A stretch of 64,000 nt of DNA from Eulemur rufifrons (GCF_041146395.1 NC_091008.1:5593501-5657500); one strand, 5' to 3'. Shown: positions 39,867 through 51,599, counted from the stretch's first letter. Notes: generated by a model not told the origin, from the letters alone. Numbers and translations are program-made.

Positions 39867-41180
39867 ATTATTTGGGGTTAGTTGGAACAAAGCAATCAGA
39901 CAATATGCTTGATTTAATCTAGTTCCTCATTTCTCTTTAGGTCAAGAGGATGACAACACGGTCTAAAATGTGTCACTGTCATGGTTCAAAGTATCATCGG
40001 GTGACGCCCAAGTTTTCCAGGCTCAGCTTTTTAGTGGCCGCCTGCACTTGGATCTTCAGCTGTCAAATTCTAAAATCTGTAGGGAGGGAGCATGTGAAAA
40101 TAAAATGTCATGTGGCCTTAAGGAATTTCAACAGGAAAGAGCCCGTTTGTGTTCACCGAAAGATATTTTCTTGAGTTCCCCCAACAATACGCTTTCTTGA
40201 GCTTTCCTGCAAATGTTCAGAACACGTGGAAATTCCAAACGTGTTGCCACGGGGACATTAAACAATACATCAAATTCTGTCCTCAGTCCTTGACCCAAAG
40301 CTGTGTGTCGAGTGGAGAACCACGACAGAAAGTTGTACTTAGTGCTCTAACATGCAAAGACAGAATATGATGCAACTTCTGTTGATGAATGAAGTTGTCA
40401 CACATTTGGCCACAGCCAGTATACCCAAGAGGGCTTGGCCTGGCATGTCGCAGGAGCAAGTACGATGTTGCTAAAGAGGAGAACAGCCAGAGTCTCCTGG
40501 GTACCAGGGCCAGGATGACTGCGCCGACTGCTTTTCCTGTCCCTTAGCTGGGTTGGCCCCTGTGGCCACAGTTTCCACAGGGACAGCTGGGCACCCTGTC
40601 CCTTGGCACTGAAGAGTGTGGGAGTCTTGGTGGTGTGGATCACCCCCTCCACTGCCATTAGCAAAAAAGAGAAAGGACCTGACATGTATTGAATCACCTT
40701 TGGCACTTCATGTCAGAGATCGGGTTGGAATATCTGAGAAGCACTTTGTAGAAGAAAATTATATTTTATAATGTTTGGATCCTGTGAGCTAACAGTTTTG
40801 GGGTGAGTTCTCTTTGGAAAGGCTAAATTAAGGGTTCTCCTCCTGTAAAAGACAGAACTTAATATATTTCCCCTCAATACCAGGGCTCTTTCTGCCAAGA
40901 GACTTCTTTTCATATGGAGAAATGCAGAAAAAGATCCTCTTTAAGTATAATAGCAAGGAATCACAATATGGTTTATTTTTAAAATTCTATTTACTTGCTT
41001 CCTTTTATTATAGAAATAACACACATTCACGTTGGAGTGCAAAGAAAAGAAAGAGTCCTCTCTTCATCTCTACTGGACTTCGGAGCCCTCAGTAAGCTCT
41101 AGTGAGAGCTAGGTATGGGGTCCCCCAGAATCTTTTGTGCTTACATAGCAGGCATATATGATATTATACATTTGGTTTGG
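39867..41180. other. Unrecognised stretch
   Basis: No gene recognised. About 40985-41160 has weak resemblance to old L1 3' ends (TTATTATAGAAATAACACAC), too weak to call. Confidence 0.35.
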
Positions 41181-41526
41181 TTTTTTTTTTTTTTTTTTTT
41201 TTTTTTGAGACAGAGTCTGGCTCTGTTGCCCAGGCTAGAGTGAGTGCCGTGGCGTCAGCCTAGCTCACAGCAACCTCAGACTCCTGGGCTCAAGCGATCC
41301 TCCTGCCTCAGCCTCCCGAGTAGCTGGGACTACAGGCATGCGCCACCATGCCTGGCTAGTTTTTTCTATATATTTTTAGTTGTCCAGCTAATTTCTTTCT
41401 ATTTTTAGCAGAGACGGGGGGTCTCACTCTTGCTCAGGCTGGTCTCGAACTCCTGACCTTGAGCGATCCACCCGCCTCGGCCTCCCAGAGTGCTAGGATT
41501 ACAGGCGTGAGCCACCGCGCCCGGCC
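41181..41526 (-). mobile_element. Alu SINE, strepsirrhine type, minus strand
   Basis: Full-length dimer with a 26-base T tail. Target duplications of the form TATACATTTGGTTT flank it (about 41165-41178 and 41527-41540). It has the CTAGAGTGAGTGCCGTGG duplication seen in the copies at 1170 and 23898. Confidence 0.95.
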
Positions 41527-41529
41527 TAT

Positions 41530-42755
41530 ACATTTGGTTTTTTAACTAAACTTTGTATTGGCCGTAACTGTAGATTCACATGCAGTTTTAAGAAATAATA
41601 CAGAGAGAGCCTGTGTACCTTCTACTCAGTTTCCCCCCTGGTAACACCTTGCCAAACTATAGTGCAATATCGCCACCAGAATAGTGGCATTCATACAGTC
41701 AGGTGACAACATTTCCATATCCATGAAGATCCCTCACGTGGCCCTTTTATAGCTCCATCTACTTCCCTTCCACAACTACCCCTTCATTAACCCCTAGCAA
41801 GCACTGCGTTCTCCACTTGTATCATTGTATCCTACCAAGAACGTCATATAAATAGAATCACGCAAGATGTAACATTTGGGGATTGCCGTTTTTTTTACTC
41901 AGCATAATTTCCTGGAGATTTAGCCAGATTGTGTCTAGCAAGTTTTTTCTTTTTTATTGCTGAGTGGTATTCCATGGTACCACCATTCGTTAAACCATTT
42001 ATCTGTGGAAGGATATCCGAGTTACTTATAATTTGTGGCTTTTACAAAAGATGTCGCTATAGACATTCATGTATAGGTTTTCATGCGAACATGCATTTTT
42101 ATTTCTCCGGAATAAATGCCCAGAAGTGCAATTGCTGAGTCATAGGGTAGTTGCATGTTTAGTTTTTTTAAGAAGCTGCCAAAGTATTTTCCAGAGTGGC
42201 TGTACTATTTTACACTCCCGCCAGCACTGTGAGTGGTCCAGCTTCTCCACATCATTTCCAGCATTTGGTGTTGTCACCATTTGTCATTTTCTCCATTCTG
42301 ATACATGTAGAGTGGTATCTCATTGGGGTCTTAATTTGCATTTCCCTAGTGGCAAATGATGTTGAACATTTTTATGTGCTTAGTTACCATAAAAGTATAT
42401 GTATCTTCTCCTCGGTGAAATATTTCTTTCATGCCTTTTGACCATTTTCTAGTTGGATTGTTTGATTCTTAATGTTCTTTTGAGAGTTCAGAATATATTT
42501 AGATACTAATATTTTGTAGTTTGCAAATACAAATTCTCCCAGTCTATAGTTTGTCTTTTCATTCTTTTAACAGTTGTTTGCTCTGGGCATGTAATTGTAT
42601 ATACATAACTTTCCACATTCTACTGGTGGGGTCACCAGTTCGAGTGAAGTATAAAAACATTGACTGCCTTTATGTTCCTTTGCTCTCTCACGTTGATAAT
42701 GGATTTCTATCTTAAATATTTCCTTTACATATATTTAGAACCACATCAGAGAGTG
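41530..42755 (-). mobile_element. Old L1 3' region, minus strand
   Basis: Antisense L1 text: TAGATTCACATGCAGTTTTA, GAGCCTGTGTACCTTCTACT, TTTACTCAGCATAATTTCCT, GAGTGGTATTCCATGG, CAATTGCTGAGTCATAGGGT, CTCCACATCATTTCCAGCAT, TGGTATCTCATTGGGG and TTTGCATTTCCCTAGTGGC. All frames carry stops. Confidence 0.85.
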
Positions 42756-42859
42756 TTATCCTATTTGATTCAACAGTCAAACGTAATTTTAGAAGCCTCT
42801 AGAGGAGGAAAAAAAAAAAACAAAACTTTATTACAGTACCTGTATTTTCATTTATCTGT

Positions 42860-44742
42860 TTTTCTTCTTTCCTGATGTTCCAGGATTCCTTCCTTTATCA
42901 TTTATTTTTTATGTTTAGAGAACTTCCTGCAGGAAGCTCTTTTGACAGATTCCCTTCATTTCCCTGCATCTGAGAATGACTGGCCCTATGTTCCTTCTGT
43001 TCTCCACGGTTTCTGATAAGAAATCTGCTGTCATTGGAATGATTTGGTTTCTCTCGTGTTGTTTTCCAAGGAATTTCATGGATTCTTTGCTTTCTTTACA
43101 GAAGTTTAACTACTATGTGTCTCAGTATAGATTTCTTTGGGGGTCCTATTGGAGTTTACTCAGTTTCTTGAATTGACAGATTTGTATCTTTCACCAAGTT
43201 TGGGGAGTTTTCAGCCCTGGCCTCTTTCTCCTCTCCTTCCACACACTAATGACAGGAATATTAGATCTTTGTTTATAGGACTACAGGTCCTTGGGACTCT
43301 GCCCATTTTTTTTTTTTTTTAAGGTCAATTTTCCCTCTATTGTTCAGCTTGGATGTTTCTATTGTTAAATATTTAAGTTTGCAGATTCTGTCCTCTGTCC
43401 CTGTATTCTGCATTGAGCCTGTCCATGGAGTGTGCTGTTTGTTGTTGCTGCCGTCGTTGGCTATTGTATTTTCCAGTTCTGAATTTCCATTTGTTTCTTT
43501 TTTATGTTTTATATTTCTTTGTGGAGACTTTCTATTTTTATCTGTTTTAAGCATGTTTGCAATGACCCATGGAAGCATTTTTATGGCGGCTGCTTTAAAA
43601 AATCTTATTCAAATGATCAGATCATTCCAACATCTCTGTCATCTCAGTGTTGGCATCTGTTATCTTTCATCATTCAGTTTGAGATCTTCCTGGTTCTTGG
43701 TACAGTGAGTGGTTTTTGATTGAAACCTGGACCATCTAGGGTCTTAGGAGCTTCTAGATTTTATTTAAACTTCCTATTTTAGCTTCCAATAACCACCCTC
43801 TGGCAGAGGAAGAGGGAACAGTGCTTTTTTTTTTTTGAGACAGAGTCTCACTCTGCTGCCCGGGCTAGAGTGCCGTGGTGTCAGCCTAGCTCACAGCAAC
43901 CTCAAACTCCTGGGCTCAAGTGATCCTCCTGCCTCAGTCTCCCAAGTAGCTGGGACTACAGGCATGCGCCACCAGGCCTGGCTAATTTTTTTCTATATGT
44001 ATTTTTATCTGTCCAGCTCATTTCTTTCTACTTTTAGTAGAGACGGGGTCTCGCTCTTGCTGAGGCTGGTCTCGAACTCCTGACCTCAAGCCATCCACCC
44101 GCCTCAGCCTCCCAGAGTGCTGGGATTACAGGTATGAGCCACCATGCCTGGCTGGAACATTGCCTTAATACTGCAGGTGGAGGTGGATGACCAGTTCCCC
44201 TGGCGGCTCTGTTTTCGCCCAAGATGAGGGCGACCCTCGTTACTGCTGGGCACAGGTGGGCAGTGTCTCCCCTGATGCCTGGCAGGGTGAGGTGGGAGCC
44301 TTTGCTTTGGCCGGTGGGGGTGAAGCCGTATTTTTTTCCCGTGCTTTTTGGCTGCAGTAAAACAGTTATTTTCTAAAAGCTTTCTGTTTTGCTCTGTGGA
44401 TTCCTGATCCACTGGTTAGAAAGTGCCAACTTTTGTTGGGTTTTTTCTTGTTATTGTTGTTGGGCTGGGGTCTGTGTCCATTGGGTGTTTCCAGTTGCTG
44501 AGCTCTTCAGCTCCAAGTGTAGCCTACGTGAGACAGGAAACGCACCAGGGGTGTGGTTCCGGGGCACTGAATGCTTCCGCTGGCCTGACTTCCGGTCTCC
44601 GCCTGTCGGAGTTTCTCTCGTTTGTTTTTACATCATGTGCGTGTCCAGGGTTTGTGGTTGTACTTAGTGGGGAGAACTGGGAGAAGGGCATCTATTCCAC
44701 CTTCTTGGAAGCGGAAGCCCATGGTTTACTGTGCTTTTAAAC
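42860..44742 (-). mobile_element. L1/HAL1-like LINE 5' part, minus strand, split by an Alu
   Basis: Antisense LINE text: TTTCTGATAAGAAATCTGCT, TTCAGCCCTGGCCTCTTTC, TCTGCATTGAGCCTGTCCAT, TTTGAGATCTTCCTGG, and beyond the Alu GGATTCCTGATCCACTGGTT and TCCACCTTCTTGGAAGCGGA. The layout (3' end from 41530, this body, a GC-rich end near 44.7 kb) fits one HAL1-like element. A lysine-rich minus-strand ORF (43273-43578) could be an ORF1 remnant but is not convincing. Confidence 0.6.
43825..44153 (-). mobile_element. Alu SINE, strepsirrhine type, minus strand, nested in LINE
   Basis: Full-length dimer with a short T tail, flanked by GGAACAGTGC / GGAACATTGC duplications. It interrupts the LINE at 42860-44742. 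Confidence 0.94.
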
Positions 44743-46364
44743 AGGGATTCAAGCAGTCCAAGCTCTCTCTTGAGCAATCAAGCATGCCGTTTTAGCAACT
44801 ACAAAGAACTAGCGGAAGACTACAATTAAGGAAATCTTTCATCTTGAAATTAGCTAAATAAAATCATAGTGTCTGCACATTCCAATGTATAACAGGGAAA
44901 AACTGAATAATGCTTGCATCTTAGAGGCCCAGAATTATGGAGTCTGGAAGAGCTTAATTAATATTTTAAACCAAGAGTGCAAATCGAAGTGTCTTATGAG
45001 CTAACAGAACCATCAAAGTAAAATGAAGGACCCAGAGAGCTCACAAACTATGTTTTATTGAGTGGGACTCTTTCATTTCTTTTCTTTCCTTTCTTCCCCT
45101 TCCTTCCTTTTGTTATTTCACTTTCCTCTTTTTATTTTTTAAGACTTTGACCTTTTTTGCCCTTTGAGCCCTACACACTGCTGCTTCCTGCTTTTATTTT
45201 GAGCCTGTCTTTAGAGCCAACTAATTTGAACTGTCATTTGGAAAAATGGCACAAGTCTATGGATTATTCTGGACCAATCATGAGAAAGCGTTAGCTAAGG
45301 ATGATTCTACAGATTTCCTGCAAATGGTAACTTAGAATGTGGTTCCATAGCATTTTATTTTCTGACTTTTCCTCAAGACCTTTTTGGAACAGTGTTTTCC
45401 AAACTTCATTTATATCCCATCTTCACAAATGATGCCAAATCTTCATTCTGCTTATTTTTTACTTTGAATTTTTCTTAAATCCACTGTTTTTTAACTTTTG
45501 AATCTTGCTTAAAATCATAGATAAAAATAAAAGAAAATTGTATCAGTAACGTTTTATCTTGAAAACAAATTAAAAGGTACCACAATCTTCCTTGGTAAGC
45601 AAATTCGTGTTCTGAAGTTTTAGAGCAAGGACATTCTCTGTGTTGTCCATTTGCCTTCCTGAACTTTAAATTCCCTTCTCTTGGTTTTATGAAATAAATC
45701 TTACCAACGCATTGGACACGTGAACCATGCATGGTAGAGGACCCAAACTTTATTCTCATCTCTCCTTTAAATTTGTCTCCTTCAAAATTTCTGTCTCCTT
45801 TCATCTTGTCTGCTTGAAAATTTATTCCCCTGCCACTTGATAAAAAAACTCAGGAGACTCCATGGCTTTTCTGCTCACTCTTAGAAAACAAACTGTCCTA
45901 GAATTTGTTCTAAGACAATAATCAACTCTTCAGTTTTCAACTGAAGACTACATCTCCCCTCCCCTTCCTTCTTGCTGAGGCCTGTAGTTGGGGGCTGCCT
46001 GCCCTGGAGGGTGGGGGGTGTGACAGGCTTCTTCTCTCCCCTCTCCCCTGCCTTTAGCCACTGGTACAGACCCCAGCTGGGTGACAGAGGGGCGAGATAG
46101 GACAGGAAAGCAGGTGGAATAGCCCTCCTTCAGTCGAGTGGCTTTGTTCTCTCCGGCACTAGCATAGATTTGGCAGAGCATGCTACCGACTTGGACAGTG
46201 ATGAACTTCACACCTGGGTGCAGAAACGGTTCTTAGATCATGTCCACCGTGCAGGAAAATTCCTGGATGGGTCACAATTCCAATGAGAGAATTATTTGCA
46301 GATATGATGCCTCAGGTAAACATCGCAATCAAGAAATTGCAAAACAAGCAAAAAAGAATGAGTT
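44743..46364. other. Unrecognised stretch
   Basis: No gene or repeat recognised. A T/C-rich tract lies near 45075-45110. A 109-codon minus-strand ORF (45475-45804) has no recognisable domain. Confidence 0.4.
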
Positions 46365-46553
46365 TAGCCCCCATTCTCTGTCCCATGCACCCACTTGCCT
46401 TTCTGCTTTGCACCACGAGACGACCCTCGCCAGATGCCGGCATCATGCTCTTGGGCTTCCCAGCCTCCAGACCCATGAGACAAATAAACTTCTGCTCTGT
46501 GTAATTTACTCAGTCTGTGGCATTTCAGTTATAGCAGAAGAAAATGGACTAAG
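46365..46553 (+). mobile_element. MaLR LTR 3' part, plus strand
   Basis: GCCAGATGCCGGCATCATGC, CTTCCCAGCCTCCAGACCCA, TGAGACAAATAAACTTCTGC (with an AATAAA signal), AGTCTGTGGCATTTCAGTTA and GAAAATGGACTAAGAAAC are the usual MST/MLT1-type LTR 3' order. It ends about 50 bases before the retrocopy target duplication at 46605. Confidence 0.78.
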
Positions 46554-47409
46554 AAACCTTAAGCAATTAGCAAATTTATTTTAACTTTTTTAAAAAATGT
46601 GTTTAAAACATAGCCTTTTAAGGTTGCCTGCTAGTTTGGGAGAGAGACAGTAAAGAGTAGGGAGAGCTCAGGATTGATTTTTAGCTGATATTAGAAAATT
46701 GGAAGATTCAAGGCCGCCCTAACATTCCCCCTTTTTGTTGTTAAAATTAAATTTTTACGGAAAATGAACTCAGAAGTTGAGAAAATGGGTGGAGATCTTT
46801 CTTCTGTAGCTTCTTCTAGCTGAGGAGGGGTGAAGAGATCTTTTTATGGCGTTCATTTATTAAAAGGGAGGGGGTTGAAAACAGAAGGACTTGAAGTTAG
46901 AATAGAGGTATGATGGGGTTTTATTGGAGAGAAATAGGGCCTGAATTTTACTAGATCGTGGAGAATATAGGGTTTGAAAATGAGAGTTGAAAGTAGAGCC
47001 ACTAGGGGCCTTAGTTAAGAGTTTAAGATCACGCATGGTGAGAAGGGCTCATATTTTTGAGAAGGTAGAGAGGTTTTTTAGACTGTAGGCAGCTAGAGAT
47101 GTCAGAGCGCCCACAGTCGGGGAATGGAAAGTAAGGCTATTATTATTAGAGTTTCCAGCGTAGGCAAAGGACTGACTGGCCTGGTATGCAAGCTGGGCTG
47201 TGGCGGCATTCCTAGAGTGACACAACAAGTATAAAGTGGAGGCAAAGCAAGAGGTTATACTAGTTTGCAGTCCCATCAGCGGGGTATGAGTGTTCCTATC
47301 TCTCTGCATCCACGATAAAATTTATTTTGGGGGGACTTTTTGATAAAGGGCATTCTCACTGGAGACTCATCCTGGGTGGAGCCTGCTGCTGAACACCAAG
47401 CCTTTCAAG

Positions 47410-47813
47410 ATGGTCCTCAGAATTCTTAGCATCCTTGTTCTTTTGGAACTGGTGCTTTTCGTGGCAAAAGGTAGGGCAGCCCGACACTGCCGTCCTGGGC
47501 TGAGGACCCTAGCTGGCCCCTGATTCGGGAGCTGCTAGAAGAAGTTGCTGCCAAGCAGCAGAGGAAGCCACAGCTCAAAAGGCCCGAACTGCAATACCTG
47601 CTGAAGTTGTACCAGAGCTCAGCTGACTCACTTGGGAACCCTAGGGAGAACCGCATCATTGGGGCCACCATGGTGATGCTGGTGAGGCCCTCGGCCAACG
47701 CAGCAGAGCCTCTCAGAGCTTCTGTGAGCCTCAGTTTTACCTTTGGGAAGAGCCAGGAACAGAGATGTAAGGCTGTTTGGTCATCAGATTCTCCCGAAGA
47801 GGAGAGGAAATAA
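47410..47813 (+). pseudogene. BMP15 exon-1 retropseudogene with unrelated tail
   Basis: In living genes BMP15 is an X-linked, oocyte-secreted TGF-beta-family factor made as a prepropeptide from two exons. Here ATG at 47410 opens a hydrophobic signal peptide (MVLRILSILVLLELVLF) close to that of BMP15. After a frameshift between 47461 and 47519, which creates a TGA at 47521, the propeptide resumes in the next frame: LIRELLEEV, QRKPQL, LLKLYQSSADSLGNPRENR, IIGATMVMLVRP. Similarity stops at 47718 (CTCAGAG), which by my knowledge of the human gene is the exon 1/exon 2 boundary, after one base of codon 110. No exon 2 and no cystine-knot domain follow. The open frame instead runs about 31 codons into unrelated sequence and stops at TAA 47811-47813. 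It cannot encode a functional ligand. Recognition is by eye and should be confirmed by search. Confidence 0.75.
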
Positions 47814-48028
47814 ATTCCTACAAAATTCATCTAGGTTCCTGAACAGAACATTAGATTCTGATCATTTTTTTGAGTGTTTTATGAGATAGAGCTTTCAGAA
47901 TTCCATAGCCTTTTGGCTAAAGTTTAACATAAACACATGAAAGCTCTCCCTAAGCCCTGAAGTGTGATTGTGTATTTAAGTTATGGCACTGGGCTGTCTT
48001 GCAAATAAATAATTTTTTTGTTGGAAAG
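47719..48028 (+). other. Alternative 3' terminal exon candidate of the retrocopy
   Basis: Begins exactly where the BMP15 exon-1 similarity ends. It supplies a stop codon (47811), about 190 bases of 3'-untranslated-like sequence, an AATAAA at 48004-48009 and a poly(A) start about 20 bases later. The first bases (GTGAGCCTCAGTTTTACC) resemble a MIR core, so an exonised MIR is possible. No GT donor dinucleotide remains at the junction, as expected if splicing occurred before reverse transcription. Confidence 0.5.
48004..48009 (+). terminator. Polyadenylation signal AATAAA of the retrocopy
   Basis: A canonical hexamer about 20 bases upstream of the A-rich tail at 48029-48054, which is the normal spacing. 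Confidence 0.8.
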
Positions 48029-48069
48029 AAAAAAAAAAAACCAAAAAAAAAAAACACATAGCGTTTTAA

Positions 48070-49087
48070 TTTTTCAATGTACTCAGAAAAATATGCAAAA
48101 TTGACATGGCTTTAAAAAGACACACGCAGAAAGATTTCTTTTCAAGTCATTGTAGCTCCTTTCACTGATCTTTGGGCAAGATGACTCTTGAATAACCTAA
48201 AGTCCCTGACGTGGACGGTCTTTGATTGCCTGACCCAGATTGATCGCCTGGGATGCTGTTACCGATGGCAAATGTGGCTCCTTGGGGCCTTCAGACGCTT
48301 TGGCTGGTGGAAGCTCTAGGATGCTCTGGTAAGTGCTTTGCCGTGTGATGCCAGCCTGGCAAGAGGACAGCCCCTGAACACGTTCGGGGCTTCTGTCTAC
48401 ACAGCAAGGGGGTCTGGGAAGGATGTGCATCAAGTAAAGAATAGAATCGGCACAAAACAATATTAACTTTAGAAATGAGATGAAAGCCCATGTGTGCTCG
48501 CTTTCATGCAGAAGGGGAGACCCGCGGACCTCCACCCCCTTCAGCAGCGCTTTTAGATGGAAATGATTGTTGAATCCTGACACAAAAGGAAGACACAAAT
48601 GAAGAGCCTCGGCGAACAATGACATGCAAGTAGGTTACATGAAAATCTGGTCTCAAGTGTATGATATCTTGTGAATATTAATTAAGGAAATTATTCTCAG
48701 AGCAGCTAATGTTTAAAACAAGATCTAATCTCTGCTGAGTGGCCCCCACCATTCTTTCTCTCAGTGTTTAAACATCAAAGGGCTTTGGAGTTGGGGCAAA
48801 TGAGATTATTATTACTCCGATCTAGAGAGGAAGCCTATTGCTGGCCAATTTGAGGATAAATTCTAGAATGACACAGAGCGGTTAATACAAAGAAGAAAAA
48901 AAAATATTTCATCTCCACAAATGTCTGCCTGCTAAAATAATGTTTCCCAACCTTTATTATCGGATCTACTTCATCTCTCTACAAAAATTGCACATTTCAA
49001 ATATAGGGCTGGAAAAGGGTATGGGTTAGTTGAAGATATACGTTTTTTAAAAAACTGTTCTCCTTTATCGACTTGGGGCCATTGAAA
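48070..49087. other. Unrecognised stretch
   Basis: No gene or repeat recognised. About 48100-48640 is high-complexity and holds a 142-codon minus-strand ORF (48197-48625) without recognisable features. Confidence 0.4.
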
Positions 49088-49305
49088 ATAATATTAGTAA
49101 TAATAGGTAATGCTCATATACTTCTATGTATCCGGTACTATGTGTCTCGTTTATATTAGCTCATTTAATCTTTTCAAGAATTCTGAGAGGTTTTGCCAGC
49201 TAAACAGACATAGAAGGGAAAGTGACCACCATGGGTCAGATTTGGAGCTGGGATTTGAACCCTTGTGCCAGAGTCGGAAGCTTAACCGCCGCGCTGTGCT
49301 GCGCC
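49088..49305 (-). repeat. MIR-family SINE, near full length, minus strand
   Basis: ACTTCTATGTATCCGGTACT, TTATATTAGCTCATTTAATC, GGAGCTGGGATTTGAACCCT and GTCGGAAGCTTAACCGCC follow the reverse-complement MIR order to the 5' end. Confidence 0.82.
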
Positions 49306-50009
49306 ATAGTTAGCGAGTGTACACGAAAGGTAACACATGTCTGTTTCAACCAGGATAAGGGGCTGATGACCTGTACGACTCAGAGCAGAGGGATAAAGCA
49401 AGGCTTTTACAAGCAAAAAGCAAACACCGTCCTAAATAGGACTAGTGAAATGGAATCATAGTCACAGATTACTAAGGGCACCTGTCTGAATTGGGCAGAT
49501 GGGTGTTTACAGAAACACGTGGGAGGAGGTGACCAGTTACTTAATGCTAAGAGTTAGCTGTTGGTGCAGTCAATGCTGTTGCCATTCAGCTGATTCGATG
49601 GGAAACAGTTGCCAGGCGCGGATGGGTACTGGGGCGTCCAGATGCTGAGTGGGTACGGTTACAGGGGGACGGGGGATGCAGACCAGGAATGGAGGCCGAA
49701 GGGCTGCAGATGTGGGCTGGCCATGGACAAGGGTGGGCATGTCCTCGTCAGGTCCCCAGCTGTCCCTTTAGTTGCCGTGGCGCCTTGATCCTCGGCTGTC
49801 ACCCTCCACAGCGAGGGCCGCAGGTAAAAACGGGAAGTGTATTCTGGCCATTTGTGCATCAGCGTGAAACGAGGCAAAGTCAGGAGACCCCAGTTAGAAT
49901 AAGGATCTAGACAACACAGGGTGCCCTGGAGGGGGAAGCTCTTCAGAGCCAGCCTCCCTGCACGTCGGCCTCGGATGCCCAACTGCTGGTTTTCCAGATG
50001 TGCTATACA
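49306..50009. other. Unrecognised stretch
   Basis: No gene or repeat recognised. Confidence 0.4.
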
Positions 50010-50330
50010 GCGTCCTGCACCTGCATGCCTTTGGCAATGCTGTTTTCCCTGTCCCAGACGTCCTTCCCGCCCAACCTCTCTGGCAGATAAAAACCTTCTC
50101 TTGATGTCAGACCTCTAACCTCAGAAACTGATGTCGCTCCCCCTTTGCTGTCCCATAGATTTGCATCCTGCAGCTCCAACCCAGCACTTCCTACTTCCGG
50201 TTCTGCTTCTCTCTCCCCTTCCCTGAATGAAGTATTTGCAAACATGACCCAGCTCTTTTGCATTTTGATATCTGCCGACACGGGGCCAGGCACATCGTAG
50301 GCACTCAGCAAATAATTATAGGGTGAATGT
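50010..50330 (+). repeat. L2 LINE 3' end, plus strand
   Basis: GCATGCCTTTGGCAATGCTG then TTTTCCCTGTCCCAGACGTC, followed much later by GGGCCAGGCACATCGTAGGC and ACTCAGCAAATAATTATAGG, which is the usual L2 3' order. Confidence 0.65.
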
Positions 50331-51599
50331 TTATCTCAGAAAGAGCTGAAGGCCCAGAGATATGGGGTTCTTTTTTTGTTTTGTTTTTGCACACCACTTA
50401 AAAAATAAAACATATCTTGCAAATGTTTACGATTTTAGAGATTTCACAGGAAAAAAAAAATTGAGCGTTGGCTTCTCTAAAAAAAAAAAAAAAAAAAATC
50501 AAAAGATCTAGCCACACTGGGATTAAATCCCACACAGAGCAATCAGCTGGAATTGAGCAGAGGCTGAGCCCTTGGGGCAAGACACTGACTTTGAGATTCA
50601 CCCCAGTCCCTACGCTTTCCCCTAAGTATGTTTGCCTCATGTCTGCCCTCTTCACTCATTTACGGAGCCCACTTCCCCCGTGTTAGGTAATTGATTTTGC
50701 AGCCCGTGAGCCCATCAGACGGGGTGTCACCAGTCCCTTGTCAACTTTGATTGCCACTCCCACCCAATACCTGTGTGCCACCCTGGTTTTCCTTCATTCC
50801 ATTTTCACTGTACCCACATCTCCCTCCTGCCGTCTACTCCTAAAGGGCCCGAGAGGTAGGAAAAGGAGGCTTCTTGTGATTCGTGGAAAGGAAGCTCCAG
50901 GAAAGATCCGTCTCCTCCTGGCGTATCAGCTGTTGGCACCGGTGAGGACCGGGACCCTGGCCAGGATGGCAGACGAGCCGGCTGGGAACGGCGGCTCCTA
51001 CGTTCCAGCAAAAGCCTTTTCAAAGCCTACTTTGCCTAAGACAGTCCCACCGACCACATTAGAGTCACGGGGGAGTCATTACCTCTGGAACTTCCTTTCT
51101 GCAACAGAAGCACCCTGTTTCGGGGAACCAAGAATGGAATATGATCGTCTCCTATACATGCTGCGTGAGGTTTCCAACGACCGTACTGGCATGAGCTTTC
51201 AACGCTGGAAAAATAAATGCAAGCTCTCTGCAAAGAATAGGAGCACTGTGTCCTGGAACCCCAAGGATAATCATCCCAGGCCATCAGTCATCCAAGCTGC
51301 AAACAGTTTCTTCCTCTTGCTTTACTGTGCCTGGGATGACACGGCACAGCCCCTTGGCCCAGGAGTGACATAAAACCTGGCCCGGGGACACAGAGGAGGC
51401 TGCTCCCGCCACTGCTGAAATGCTGGCTGAGACAGGGGACTTTTCCTTTACTAAGTGAGGGTCACTTCCTTCCTGGGTGTTAAAGTGAAGCCGTTTTGGA
51501 AGACGAGAGCCCCTAATATTTGGGCTCAAAGGGCCCTGCAATTCCCAGACATAGAGGATTCGCAAGAATAAGAATATGAACCACATATTGGGGGACACT
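50331..51599. other. Unrecognised stretch with a 211-codon ORF
   Basis: The ORF at 50738-51373 (plus) is one of the longest in the window outside low-complexity DNA. It has no signal peptide, recognisable domain or conserved motif, and no promoter or splice context. I treat it as chance. An A run lies at about 50480-50498. Confidence 0.4.

Larger units (their letters stand above)
46605..48069 (+). mobile_element. Processed retrocopy insertion with target-site duplication
   Basis: The left duplication AAAACATAGCCTTTTAA is at 46605-46621. The right one, AAAACACATAGCGTTTTAA, is at 48051-48069, fused to the poly(A) tail. They differ by one substitution and a 2-base CA insertion. The left copy starts at TTT/AAAA, the preferred L1 endonuclease target. 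The roughly 1.4-kb insert ends with AATAAA at 48004-48009 and an A-rich tract from about 48029, interrupted by CC. Together these are the hallmarks of L1-mediated retrotransposition of a polyadenylated RNA. About 790 bases of unrecognised sequence precede the BMP15-like part. Confidence 0.72.

Noticed and set aside
46622..47400. Possible internal ERV coding remnant within the retrocopy 5' block
   Set aside because: The minus ORF at 47049-47309 lacks any retroviral motif I can identify, so no ERV gene is called.
50738..51373. 211-codon plus-strand ORF
   Set aside because: No family resemblance, no Kozak or promoter evidence and no repeat-free conserved motif. Kept only as a note within the gap entry.
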